This document shows, piece after piece, positions 26,201 to 40,500 of a stretch of DNA of 64,000 bases. The notes under the pieces are model-generated. The model saw only the letters and a list, made by a program, of their open reading frames with translations. It did no database searches and had not been told where the DNA came from. Position 1 is the first letter of the stretch, and each line of letters begins with the position of its first letter. Source of the stretch: Doryteuthis pealeii (taxonomy: Eukaryota > Mollusca > Cephalopoda > Myopsida > Loliginidae); NCBI GenBank assembly GCA_023376005.1, contig CM042157.1:55215732-55279731 (forward strand), read 5' to 3'. The translations under genes were made by a program, and so were the position numbers.

Positions 26201-29200
26201 CTAATTTATGTTACTTTGTATTCAGAAGATCTTCCTCTAATAAGACAATTCATCAGTTTTGAAAAATATTGATTTTATGATTTTAGAAATAGGTTCCTGT
26301 TTACAAAATAAATAATATGCTGAAATGATCTCTGACTTTCCGTCAAGCATGTGGAAAATTCCATATCCTATCATCCAGGCCATGTCACCCACCCACTTCA
26401 ATTATGTTAAAGTTAGCCAATTGCCAAAATTTGAGCTTCCAATTCCAAAAATTGGCGGAGTTAAAATCATTTTTAGCTCTCCAAATTTGAGGTGGATCGC
26501 GAAAAATGGCAACTTTTTGTAACCTATTTTTGTCTGTGAAATGAGTTTTAGAGCTTCCCTACTGCTAAAAATTGTTTTATAAAAGCATTTTTGCCCATGA
26601 AATCCAAAAATACCATAAAAAAGTCAATCATTTTTAAGTTATTGATGATTTCTGATTTTTTCCTAGCAAGAACAATATCCTGAAGTGGCACTGCATCAAC
26701 AACAATAATTTTTTTCTCTTATTTCCCATATATTAAACATTATTTGTACCAAAAAGATAATTTGATATTTGCTTAGAACCGAAGCTACAACATTTTTTTA
26801 AAATTTGTTAAAATTTTGCACTTCGATTTTTCTGAAATTTTGTCCAGGTGTTAACTATCTTATAGTTAGCCAATCCCCAAAATTTGATTTTCCAATTCCA
26901 AAAATTGGCCGAGTTATGTTGATTCTAAAAATCAACATAACTCTCCAAATTTGGGTAAGGAGTTGCGAAAAATGGCAACATTTTGTAATTTATTTTTGTC
27001 TGTAAAATGAGCTTCCCTACTGAAAATTGGTTTATAAAAGCATTTTAGCCCAAGGAATTCAAAAATGCTATCAAAAAAGTCTCAAAGTTAACCAATTTTA
27101 AGTTATTAATAATTTCTGATTTGCAAAATTCTAACTGATGTTGTAGCTTTGTTTCTGAGAAAATATCAAACTATCTTTTTGGTACAAATAATGTTCAATA
27201 TATGTGAAATAATAATAGAAAAAGAAAATTGTCATAGATGCAGTGCCACATTGGGATATTGATCTTGCTAGGAAAAATCAGAAATCATCAATAACTTAAA
27301 ATTGGGTGACTTTAAGATTTTTTGATAGCATTTTAGGATTCCTTGGGCAAAAATGCTTTTATAAACCAATTTTTAGGAGTAGAGTAGCTCTAGAACTCAT
27401 TTTACAGATAAAAATAGATTACAAAAAGTTGTTTTCGCCAACCCCACCAAATTTGTCGAGTTAAATCAACATCATCATCATGTCGCGCAAGCAGCACGGA
27501 TATCCATGACAATCTCTCACCAACCTTCCCTATTATTCATTGCCCCTGGGAGTTCTTCTGCGCAGCAGCCACGTCCTCACATAATTGGTCAATGTAGGTC
27601 CTTAGTGGGCAGCCTATGTTAGCATGTCCATGTGTTGGTTTCCACAGGAGAACATCGCTTATGAGCTCGTCTTTGCTTATCCAGCAGTGTCCTGCATGTC
27701 TAGTCCATCTTACTTGGATGGTTTGTGAGATGGGGGGCAGGTGGCTATACAGCTGCTTCCTTGTGGGGTGCTGTTTCCACGACTTGTTCAAGACTGCAAT
27801 CAGCATTCTTGTGCAGCTCCCATCTAGCTTATTCTCAAGGCGCTTCATTAGGGTCCAAGTAGTGCAACCATACAGCAGTACTGACATAACCACAGCCTGG
27901 AAAGAATTGCCGCTTTAGCTTGTCAGTGAGATCAGACTTCCATATGACTGATAATTTTTTGTAACCAACCAGGTCAGCATACCATTGCTTTAGTGTTTTT
28001 GTAGAGCATCATTATAGCGGCAACCATTTCTTTGGGGAGACCATATGCTAGTAGTATTTGTTCCATTTTTCCTCTGTGTATGGAATCAAAGCCTTGGAGA
28101 AATCTACGAATAGTAGAGTTGCCTCTATATTCTTTGCTCTAATCCCTTCTATGATCCGTCATACAGTCAGGATCTGAGAGGTTGTGGATCGATTTCTGCA
28201 GAATCCATTTTGGTTTTTCCTAAGGACATTATATATCTTAGCTGCAATAGCAGTAAGAGTTATGCCTCTGTAGTTTTAGCAATTCCTAGGTCTCTCTTTT
28301 TGGGAATGGGAGGATGCATCCTTTTGTCCATTTATCTATCTTATTTTGTCTATATACAGCATTGCATAGCCTAAGCAGTATGTTATTGAACTTTCCCATC
28401 TTCCATACCTCTGGGGGTATTTCGTCAAGCCCTGCTGTTTTTCTACCTTTTAGTTTCTTTAAGACTTCGTTAAGTTCTTCTATTGTAAAACCCCCCAGTT
28501 TGATGTCTAGTTGTCTATCTATGATCTTTTGGATGTAATTTTCTATGATTTTAGGTGGGTTCCCCAGAAGTAAACTCTGCCAATTTCTGGAATTGGAAGC
28601 TCAAATTTTGGGGATTGTCTAATGTTAACATAGTCCACACATGAAAAAAATTTCAGAAAAATTGAAGTGGTTGGGTGACAATTCTACTTTTTTTCTGGAT
28701 GATTTGACATGGAATTTACCCATGTATACCCGTTATCTTTCCCTTGGTTTTATTTAAGAAATGTCAATTTTGAAATGGTGAAACAAGAGTTTTAATAGTT
28801 TTCTTCTACTCTTATTATGGATTTTCCTCCATCTTTTAAGGAATAATAAAAAATAAAACAAAAGTAACTTTATTGGATGTTTTCCAGCTTTCCAGCTAGT
28901 CTTATTATTTAGCAATACTTACAATTAGCCAACATTTACAGTATATGTACTATATAGAAATGATCTCTGACTTTCTGACACACATGTATACCTGTTATCT
29001 TTCTCTTGGTTTTATTTACAAATGTCAGTTTCAAAATGCTGAAACTTGGGTCTTAATAGAAGTTTCTCCCATTCCTATTATTATGGATTTCCCTCCTCCT
29101 CTTCTTCTTATGGAATGATAATAAAAATAACTAAAATAGTCATTCTTTGACTTTTCCTGGTCTCTTCTTTCTTCTTTCTTTATGATACTCAAATTCCAGG

Positions 29201-32200
29201 TAGGGGACATTTGTTTACAACTTTGCAAGTATTTTTAATGACACTTGCAAAGCAAGGAAGGTCTTGCTCTGCAGCAGATGACCTTGGAGTTGCAAAAAAA
29301 TATCGATACTGTGTATATGTTGCGTGATCAGTTTAGGTCACGTTGAAGGAAGAAACATAAATATCTTTGAAATTTTGTTTTTAAATCTCGCAAAAAAGAA
29401 ATAACGAACATAAAGAGCTGTTACAAAGAAAAATTTCATTCAAAGATCAAATTATCCAGTTGGGGAAAATTACTCATCATTATCGTAAAAAATAAGACAA
29501 ACATTCAGTTTATTTACAACACGGCCAGTTTCTTTATTGATATCATTTTTTAACAGAAGTCTGTATTTATGGTTCTTTTATTAAAAATCTTTGCCATTGA
29601 GACTTATAAAAATCTTCTGATATAATTATCTAGACTCTTATCTTTATTGAAAAAAAGTAAAAATCGTTTTTGCTGATTCATTTTTTCATATTACATAAAA
29701 TAATATAGGGGGGAGCAGACCTAATAAAAAATATTTCCCCAATATATTTAAAAAAAAAAAAAAATTTCAGACACATATTCATCCAAAAGTAAGTAATTAT
29801 GGAAATTTTTGTGAAAATTGGACCATTAGTTTATTTTTCATAGAATTAAAAAGAACCCTCGTTATAAATTTTTTAAAAATCATTAGGAGTTTGTTTAATG
29901 CTTCTTCTTTCGAGTGAATAAAAAAATTTCAAGATAATATTAACCTTTAAGCAAGTCTTATTATGTTAAATATAGTGGGGGGTAAATTTCACGGGGAACA
30001 TTGGTGGTACCCATGGAAAATTTCAATATAGACAACATTTACGCTTGTGAAAAAAAGTATGATATTCAAGAGGCTATAGGCATTCATTTGACCACTTTTT
30101 TTCCCACCATCAAAATTATTAATTAAATAAAAAACTAGAGCTATATTGGCCTTTGGGCCCGTAGCCTATTCCTTGTTTAATTGTTGTTTTGTTTCTTGAA
30201 CAAAAAACACAGAGATCACAATTTCAAGACTAAATAAACCAAAATCAGTATTATTTAATTCCTAAACATTATTTAATAGTGTTTCTATTATACTATTAAC
30301 AACTATAGATGATAACAAAGTGAAAAAAAATATTTTTTGATTTTGAGACAGTTCTGGGACAGTCATGAAAAAAGTTAGTCTGAAGACCTGATCACAAGAA
30401 AACTATTCAAAAATGTTTTGAATTATTTTTCTGGATATATTACAGAAGATGCCTTTTCATACCATAATAAAAACAATACTAGCAGGTTGACACTATAAAA
30501 ACCTAAAATGAAAATTGGTTTACCTGATTCAAAACATTTTGTAGTTTTGTCATGTTCGTAATCTCTTTGTACACTCGATCTGCAATGGGTACCTCTACTT
30601 GCATGAAATCGCCAAATATAATTGGAGTGTTTTTCAGTTCATCTGGAGGTATTGTCTGCAAAATTTAATGACACTTAAAACAATAATAATATACATTTAT
30701 TTCTTTGGACAATAGAAAAAGAAATCACAGAAAGATATTTACTTATGTGATACAAACAAAATTCTTATATGATATCTATTTTATCTTGATTGACATAAGT
30801 AAAGCATGGACTACTATTGACAGGTTAATCACCATATGGAAATCTGATATCTCTAATAAAACAAAACAGGAATTATTCCAAACTGTAATTGTGTCAATAC
30901 TATTGTAAGTTTGCACTACTTGGATTCTAACAAAACACTTAAAGAAAAATCTAGATGGAAACTACACAAGAAAATTGTGCTGTTTTAAACAAATGCTGAA
31001 AGCAGCCCCCTACAAAACAACAGCTGTGCAGCCACTTTCCACTAAAAAATATCCAAGTAAGACCAGCAAGACACTGTCAAAAAAGTAAGTGACATTTTGC
31101 TATGGACTCCTACACACAGACACACCAGTGTTGGCTTACTAGCAAAATCTTACATTAATCAGCTCTGTATGGACATTGGATGCCATCAAGAGGATTTACC
31201 AAAAGCAATAACTGATAGGGATAGATAACAAGAGTCAAGGGAATCTGTACTGTTGGTGTGACTTGATAATGATGGTGATTAATTTGAGGTTTTCTTTTAT
31301 TTTGTCTCAAAACATTAAAGAAAAATAGCCAATTGAAAATCATTTCTCTCATGATTTTGAAAGGCAGCCACCATTTTCTAAGTAAACAAAATGATAAGCA
31401 GCAGATAGTAAAAACTTTTAATGAAACTTTAAGTTTAAAAAAAACTATAAACTAATGTTTAGAGAATTTTAAGAATTAGTTTTAGATTCATCTATTTTCA
31501 ACAACTTTTTCTTTCATCTTGTTACAAAACATAAAAAAAACCTTAGCATTTTGATAAATAACAAAAAAAAAAATTCAAAGAAAAGGGAGACAAATATTAA
31601 TAATGACAGTTTCATCTAAGAAATCCAGAAATTCAGTTTTAGATTTAATTTTTGTTTTTGCAAAATGATTAAATAAATATAAAATAGTTTGATTTTTGTT
31701 TTTTCATTTGAAACGATTAAGTTGAATTTTTTTTCTTTACTAACCTCGTGAAAATGTTTGTGAGAAATTTCACTCAACATTTGATAAAAGTATGATTTAT
31801 CTTGGTCACTGATCAAACGGTCATGAAACACTCGCTGGGCTTCATGGCAGAAAAGACGAAATACATTATTACTGGTCTGGACAATTCGAATGTTAGCCTG
31901 TAACATACCTAAAGAAAAAGACAATAGCAAAAATAGATTCAGTTAATTATCTATAATATATTACAGATAAGTTCCAACATTTATAGTTGGACATCATAAA
32001 ATACATGATGAGTATTTTAAGAAAAATGCAAATAAATATCAAAATATTAATCACACTTTTTTTATAAAAATAATCTATTAATTGGCAACAGCTTTCTGGA
32101 AATTTCATCCCTCATGGCAAAAAATACTTTATGGCAAGCCTCTGAAATTAATAGACCAGTTCATATACCTCAGTAGCAATATCACATCTACTGAAAGAAT

Positions 32201-34536
32201 GTATAGGTAATGCATGGATTGCTATTGACAGGTTAACAACCATATGGAGATCTGATCTCTTTGATAACAAAATGGGAATTCTTCCAAGCTGTAGCAGTGT
32301 CAGTACTATTGAATGGTTGCATCACTTGGAGAAAAAGCTAGATGGGAAATACCCAAGAATACTAATTAATGTTTTGAACAAATCCTGGAAGTATCACCCC
32401 ACAAAATAGCAGTTTTATGGTCATTTACCTCCCATCTTGCAAACCATTCAAGTAAGATCTACAAAACATGCCAGCCATTGCTGAAGAAGTAAGGATAAAT
32501 TCATAAGCCATGTTCTCTTATAGACTCCTATACATGGACACATCAATGTTAACTGACCAGCAAAAAACTTAATTCATCATCTCTGTGCAGACTCTGGGTG
32601 CCATCTAGAGGATTTACCAAGAGTGATGATCAATAGGGACAGATGGTAAGAGAGCGTCAAGGGAATTTGTGCATACCATGATGATGATGATGATGATGAT
32701 GCTTATATTTCCAAAAAGATTTTTAGAATTTTTAACTCTGTGTTTCTTGGAATATATCTCAAGAGCATTGTTAGAGGAGATGAAGAAAACAAGATGTCCA
32801 CATAAAAACACACACATGTGCACTGTTAATATCTAACAGTTTTTTTCCATCCTCCTATACCATTTTTGAGGAGAATAAAAATAAATATTGTTTGTGATAA
32901 AAAAAAATCACAATATGAGTAAGGTGAAAAATCATACATAATAAGTATAAATGTAAAATTCTTGGTAAAAAAAAAAAAAGCATTAGATTTATAGGTTAAA
33001 AAAATTCACTCTGAATTATCCAATTGAACACATGACCCAACGGATATAAGGGTTGAGTTAATATATTTCTACGTGATAATCATCTGGAGATTGAAGGTTC
33101 AATTCTGACTAGAATAGAATACTTAACATAGCTCAATACTTGTACCAGGTCATAGTTAACAGAATGAGAACAATCTATCCCAATGGATTAAATAAAGGGT
33201 TTGAGTCAAAGTTCAGTTTCCAAGTTTGACAAGTATCACCTGCAGAAGGCCATAGGGCACATCAACCAAAACGTTGTGTATATAACAATAAAGATAAGCA
33301 CAACAGTCCGAAAAATCTGAATAATACAAATTATCAAGCCTCATCTCAAAAATTCAGATAAATATTGTTTGTGTCAAAAATACATTTTACTGTTTTATGT
33401 TATTAATTGTTGATGGGATATAACAAGTATCTTGATGTCAGAATAGTATTTGTGTGGCTATAAACATAATCTAGATTTTGCAATGAAAAATAAAATGATT
33501 AATCATTTTAAATCTTGTTCTCATTTTAGTAACACTGGCAAAAATTATAGAATTTAACAAAATTAGAGGATGTCCATATGTTTTGTTTTTTGGGCTTTTT
33601 TTCACTAAATAAACTAATAACAAATTAGATGATAAACATTTTTTCTTTAATAGCTAAACATTCTGGTTTCATAACACATTCCTTAAACAAATTAGATTAA
33701 ATAATTTAAATTACAGGTATAATTTTTTTACAAACCATGCAGAGAAAAATATTATGGAATGATTTTGTAATTTGCATTCCTAAAACAAAAGCAGAAGCCT
33801 AGATATACAAATTTGGTCTACAGTTAAAAGACAGTTCTTGCAGACCCCAAGAAGCAGTTTTGGAATGCATAATTGAAAAGAATTATAGCTCCCATAAAAG
33901 AACTGTCATTTGAAACAATGGAAAGGATCATAAAACTCATTTAAAAGAATAATCCACAGTGAGATGTGGCAAAAGACATTGGTTGTTTCCAGTCAGCTGT
34001 GTCTAAAATTCAATGCAAATATAATAGAAATGGGGTGGTTAAAAAAGAAAAACATACTAATAGACTATGAAAGATATTTAAGCCTCAGGATAGAAATCTC
34101 AAAGCAATATGGCTTTAAAATAGAAAATGTGCAGCAAAGGATTTGAAAAATAAATAGGTTGAAACAGGAGTCAATGGTTGTAAGAAAACTGAAAGAAATT
34201 GGCTGAATAAAATGGGATTTACATAGCCAATGAAAATTAACACTATCACACAAACAAAAGAAAATGAAGCAAGTTAAATACAAAGACAAAGGTAGCAAGC
34301 ACACCATAACTCATGTATTTCCACAAGCACAGGTACATAAAAACAAGACAATGAATAAAAGGCCTAGTATAAGCTTAGTTCAGGTATATCGAGCTATATA
34401 CAACAATGTAGCTGAAGCTTTTCTTAACTGTAATAAATTACACAAAGGGACTGACCATCAGCCAGTAAGAACACTAGCATAAATTAGTCTAGTAATGTTT
34501 CATCTGAGAGTCCCTAAAGAGAACATATATAGGGAA

Positions 34537-34578
<42 letters not shown>

Positions 34579-37500
34579 TACTGTATTATTTTAAAGAAAT
34601 AGTTCTAACTGGGGTAACAAACAGGGTTTAATGATAAGAGATAATGGTATTAAAGAAATACTTCTAACAGGAGTAGACATTATAGTTACCACTACATTCT
34701 ATGGAGAGAAATACTTATCAATAAGGTCTATGAAAAAGGGAATAACAGTAAAGATGGCAGATAATTGTAGTGGTTTTAATGTTAGAGTAAAGTTAAATTA
34801 AGATTTACCCTGTAGGTCCAAATTTTGGGGTTGGCTGGGAAAGAAAAGATAAGCATGTCATCCCGATGGTTCCTCAGAGGGAAGGCCAGAAGGCCCTGAG
34901 CTGGTGACAATGGTTTATATGCTAAGTAAAAAAATGGCCGATAAGGGAGGTAACTTTTAAGGGATTTTATGCTATTATGTGTAACACAACATATAGAAAT
35001 CATCCAAAATGTTTGTCCTTGTTGCTCATTAGTCCTCAATATCCTCATTAGTCATTTTCAAGGATAAGTTGATTTTTTTTTTTAATTCAAAAAATCTTTA
35101 ATTCATTAGTTGATTGATTTAATTTTAATTGATTTTAACAGCATGTCAACCTGCCTAGAGTTATTTTATGCCAGGAGGTTAGGGAATTGTGTCCATTGTA
35201 CGTTCATATTTACATTTTGTGTAGTTAGTTCTTCAGAGGTTTCTTTTTTGCACAATCTAATCAAGAATTAATAATTTTTAGATATATTTGTTTGACATAT
35301 AGATGAGACCCTGACAAGTATTACCACTCCAGGTCAGAGTCAACCTGAGAGTAATGGCAATGAAGGGGTACTCCATGCCTCCCAGATCTCCAGAACATGC
35401 ACTATCAGATTCAGTTTAGTGACATACCCAGGACACCGCTTAGGGAGTGGGGGTTCTTATCCCTCTGCAGGGCGTACAGTCAGCATATTCTAAGCTCCTC
35501 CAACATGATGGTTTGATGCTGTGGGTTTTGTTTCTGGGGTGTTTGTTATATAAAAAATCTAAATTCATATTTTCACTTGTTTATGACATAGCAAATTATT
35601 ACAATGCATGAGTATTGTTTGTATGATTTTAAAGGAAATATGTGTCATTTGTGCCTTTATATAAAGTTAAAAGTAAGTCTCATTATGCAAGAGAACCCCT
35701 TCACAACTTTTACAACTTCCACTGAAAGTATAGCCAGATAGACGTTTACTGTAAACTTTTGCTTTCACTAACTAATCAGAAGAAGAAGTAGTCATGAATC
35801 TTGAAAGTCCATTATACCCTAACAATATCCCTCAATTAGTAAATAATTCAAATTTCGTCATTGCCGAATTGTGATAATATAAGCTTTTTGGTTGGATTTT
35901 ATGGCATGTCAACCCTTAAGTTATCTTATGCCTAAGCCGTTTTTGTTTTATTCATTCTTGTTGGGTTTTTCAAATTCATTTTTTAAACACATAGGTGGGA
36001 TCCTAACAGATACTACTACTCCAGACCAGAGTGGACCTGGAGTAATGGCAATGAAGGGGTACATCATGCTTGCCAGAGCTGCAGAATTGGAACCTCACCA
36101 CTAGATGCATTCTAACATCATACTAAGGACACTTTTCTCCCTGGGTACACATATTTAGGTGCAATAATGCATAGGCATGCAGGGGCAAGTATGTCTATAT
36201 GAGTATGTATGCATATAGGTGTAGTGTATAAATATGTATATGCATGTGGGTGCAAGCATATCTGCATAGGTGTGTGCGTATGTGGGCACAGATGTAGCAT
36301 ATATCTATGTATATGTATGTATGTATGTATGTACGTGGATGTGAGTGCAGTAGTATCCAAGAGAAAGCTAAATGAATTAGAAGGGTCAGCAGATTTTAAT
36401 AGATGATAAAATAGAAAAAAAGATTTCTTGATGGGGATGAAAGGATCATTTTTTCTTTGGCACTTGTCTGTAGTTAAGGTTATTTTCTAAGGTACTTTAG
36501 TTCTGGGAGTTCCACATGAGAAAACAGCCCCCCCCCCCAAAGTCATGGCCCTATATGTTCAAGAGAGTAGTGGCAGCTCACAACAGTGGTGGTTGGTTTG
36601 GCCAGTGGGGCCTCTACCCAACTGACTGTCCACTATAGTTAGTCACAAGAAGAGCCAAGTACAGTGGGAGTTTGAGTCTAATGTAGTAAGCAGAGTTGAT
36701 CATAAGAAAGAGTAACAGTCAAAAAAGAGTTAGTAGTTGGCCATTAGAATGGGATAAAAAACTGTCCAATGCCCAACTCTTCATCTGCAATCCATATCAC
36801 AATAGTGAGGATCTATGCTGTTGGGAAGAGCCACCCCCCTCACTTATACACACACACAAGGATAAACCAGAAAAGTGAATAAAAAATGATAAGTGTATTC
36901 TTGGGTTTATTTGTTCTTTTTTTTCCTAACCTGTTTATACAATTTTGACAAAAACCCACAGCTGACTAATCTTTTCTTAAATACAAACAATGTGGAATTT
37001 ATCAGGCAAAACTGGAAAAATCCACAGATGAAAAAGTGCCACAAGATTTCCCCAATGTAAGCAATATTCTTTTCCTAGAAACCTTGTCTTATATCCCAAA
37101 TAAACAAAGAATCCTTTCTTTTTAATCTTTATCACTATTACTCACTCATCATAAATTTTCCTTGTTACATCATTACTATGACAAGATCTTTCCCTTAGTG
37201 TATAAACTGACATCAGTTTGAATTTCATAGATATTGACTTCTACTAATATTTCACAGATCTATTTCAATTCATTCTGAGAGACCAGTATTTGTGCCACTA
37301 CTTAGAAATACATATACCTAGGCAGTCTGAATTCTGAATTCCAGCCAGGGTATACTCATTTCTCCATTGCTATTGTCTAGCTATAATACAGCCAATCAGG
37401 TTGGTAATTAGATAACAACATTTCAGTTATTTTTTAGTCAAGAGTCCAGAGGAGGGTTCAGTATTTTAAGGGTTAAAGTCAAAATTTATTATATCAAGGG

Positions 37501-40500
37501 TTTTTTTTTATAGTGAAAATTTACAGTAATGTTAAAACAATAGTTGGCATTGCCATATCTCATAAATTAACATCATATAATTTTAAAACATTTTCTAATT
37601 TGGTAGAATTTTTCCTAACACCTACACACTGTGGTGCTCTGTTGAATTATCTAAATATCTTCCTATTTAAAAAAGAAAAAAAGAAGAAAAATTCAGAGTT
37701 TTACAAAATCATTTTTAGCACGTAATAGGTGAGTGAGGATAATTCCATTCACAGACATTCGATCAGTTTATCACACAATGATTCCATTTTGGTATCTAAG
37801 AACTTATTCAAATATTCATTTGCCAACACTAAGAGCAAAAGACAGACATCTGAAAGAAAATTTCAATATAAATAACGCTGTAGCCATGTGACAGGACACT
37901 TGGTGACATTCACAATTACAATGCAACACGTAATCTTTGAAATTAACTGAAATCAAATATTGTTTATCCAAATAATGAGACAGGGCTAAAAATCAATATC
38001 AGAAAATATGTGAGAACACTAACCTTGCACACACTTGGATAGATCCCGCAAGTTGAAGAGATAGTGAGACTTTGCTGGGGTGGGGAGCAAATCAGTTTTC
38101 ATGCTCCCATAGATGTCAACAGCTGCCCCTATAATTGACTCTACAGATTCACGAACTGCTTGAGGGAATTCAGCAAAGAAGCCATTCAGAATAGCCTAAA
38201 GAAGAAAAAGGAAAAATATTGGGTATTTATATGAAATCTTAAAGATCTGGTTGATGAATAAAAACTGAGTCAATTCAATCAGAGCAAATTAGTGAAAACT
38301 GCCCCAAACAAATAATTTGAAAATATGAAAAGAAAAAGAAATATATATATATCAATTGATGAGTATTCTTATTTTGTGCTGTATTAATGCATTTTTCACT
38401 CTCATGCCAAGAGCATAAAAATCATCCCTTTTTTTTTCTGAATCTATTCAATGATAACATCTGGACTTTTATCTGACTTTAACACAAATTAGGAAAAATA
38501 AACAAAAACTAAGTTTTCTAATAGTCAGTATTTGAAGAGAATTTTTTTTATAATCTAGTTTTTATTTTATTCCATTTTTTTTTTTTTTGCACCAAACATC
38601 AATTAGAAAAGTTATGTAAAATTTTGTTTGGATTCAAATCCAACTTTCACATTTTGCAAAAACCACTTGAATAATATTTTATATATTTTCTATTAGGTGA
38701 AAAACAATGATGGTTTGGTTTAGTTTATCTAATGTCATATCAACCCCATATGGGTTATTTAATGCAGAAATTTGATAATCATTATTTATCTCATACAAAT
38801 AATTTACACAGTGACATGGTTTCAAGTATGACAATCTAATACTGATAATTTAGATTTTTTGTTTTGCTTTATCTAATGATATATAAACACGTTCTGGGTT
38901 ATTTAATGCTGAAATTTGATTCATTCATAAATGTTTTATTATCATCATACAAATAACATACAGTTATATGTTTTCAAATATTCCAATCTAATACTAATCT
39001 ATACACAATTATATGGTTTCAAGTAACTATTCCTGTTTAATAATGATAATAATTTCAAGTAACTATTCCTGTTTAATAATGATAATAATTTCAAGTAACT
39101 ATTCCTGTTTAATAATGATAATAATTTGTTTGTACACAGTAGGTACCACCAATTTTCCCTGTGAAATGTACCCCCCCCCCCTATATTTAACACAATGAAA
39201 CTTGCATAAAGGTTAATATTATCTTGAACATTTTTTGCCCATTTGAAAGAAAAAATATTAAACAAACTCCTGATGATATTTTTTAAAAACTTTTTCAGTT
39301 TACGGAAATAATGAAAATTATGATTGAAAAACAATGTTTTCATTTTTGCACCATTAAATCAACTGAAATTTAATGTAGCTAAAAACAAGTTAAGGAAAAG
39401 AGGATTTTTTAAAAAATTCTATGAAAAATAAATTAATGGTCCAATTTTCACGAAAATTTTCCAGAATTGCTTTTCTTTTGATGAGATAGGAAAAAAATGA
39501 ACCGGAAAAAAATGATTTTTTTTTTTTATAAAGATAAGAGTCTGAATAACTATATCAATAGATTTGTATAAAATTCAAGGTAGCAGTTTTAGTAGAAAAA
39601 ATCATGTATTCTGAAATAAAAAGTGCTAACAAATGTCATAATATTATTTTGAAAACTTTTTTTTGCTTTTTTAATTGATATGTACTATATTCCATTAAAT
39701 TGTCAAGAAAAAAACAATTTTAAAGAAATTAATTTTTAAGAGATTTTAAATCTTTTGTGTGCTTAAATAATTTTGTTTTTTAATGTTTAAAAATCTTTTT
39801 TTTGTGTGTACAAATCGAATTTTTCACTAATACTTAAATATAATATAACACTAAATTTTAGAATTCAGGTGAACTAAAAATTTGTCCGATCCACAATATT
39901 TTAAAAAGAATTTGTAATTTTTATTGTTGAATAGTAATGTTTGATTCTTATAATATATGGAAGAGCAAAACTAATAATATTTGTAATACTTATTGTCTTT
40001 TCTTTGCTTCAGTTACACTATAAGTTCAACTTAAAAAATATTCCGGAGTTATTCTGAAACTACCACAAAAAAAAAATCTTTCAAAAATCACTGAAAACCA
40101 ATAATCGGTTATTGAATATGCACAAGAAAACAATTATGTGAATACAGCAACCCATACATTTAAATGTATAATTGTCTAAGAGAGATAAAATGTAAATTTG
40201 CAGTCCCTGTTTTTACAGAAAAATTACCCTGTTGCATGTAAAACGGACAGTTTTATTTATTTTTTAAGATAACGGTGTAATTTTTCCCAATCGGATAATT
40301 TGATCTTTGAATTAACTGTTTTTCTTTGTAACAACTCTGTATGATCGTTACTTTTTTTTTTGCGAGACTTAAAAAAAAAAGTTTTAAAATATTAACTTTT
40401 GTTTATTCAATATGGCCTAAACTGATCATGTGATCCGATATTGGTTATACCTAGTACACAGTTATATAATATCAATTATTCCTATATAAAGCAAATAATC

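Noticed and set aside
27616..27918. 100-codon open frame on the plus strand
   Set aside because: Antisense shadow of the LINE polymerase C-terminus on the minus strand.
34264..34482. 72-codon open frame after the Tc1 N-terminal relic
   Set aside because: It does not continue the transposase and shows no recognisable motif; it is probably chance in a purine-rich stretch.
36118..36406. Histidine-rich and cysteine-rich open frames on opposite strands
   Set aside because: Both arise from the degenerate GTAT/GTGC tandem repeat.
38999..39343. 114-codon open frame with a twelve-residue protein repeat
   Set aside because: The repeat is simply the 36-base DNA triplication read in frame; no support as a gene.
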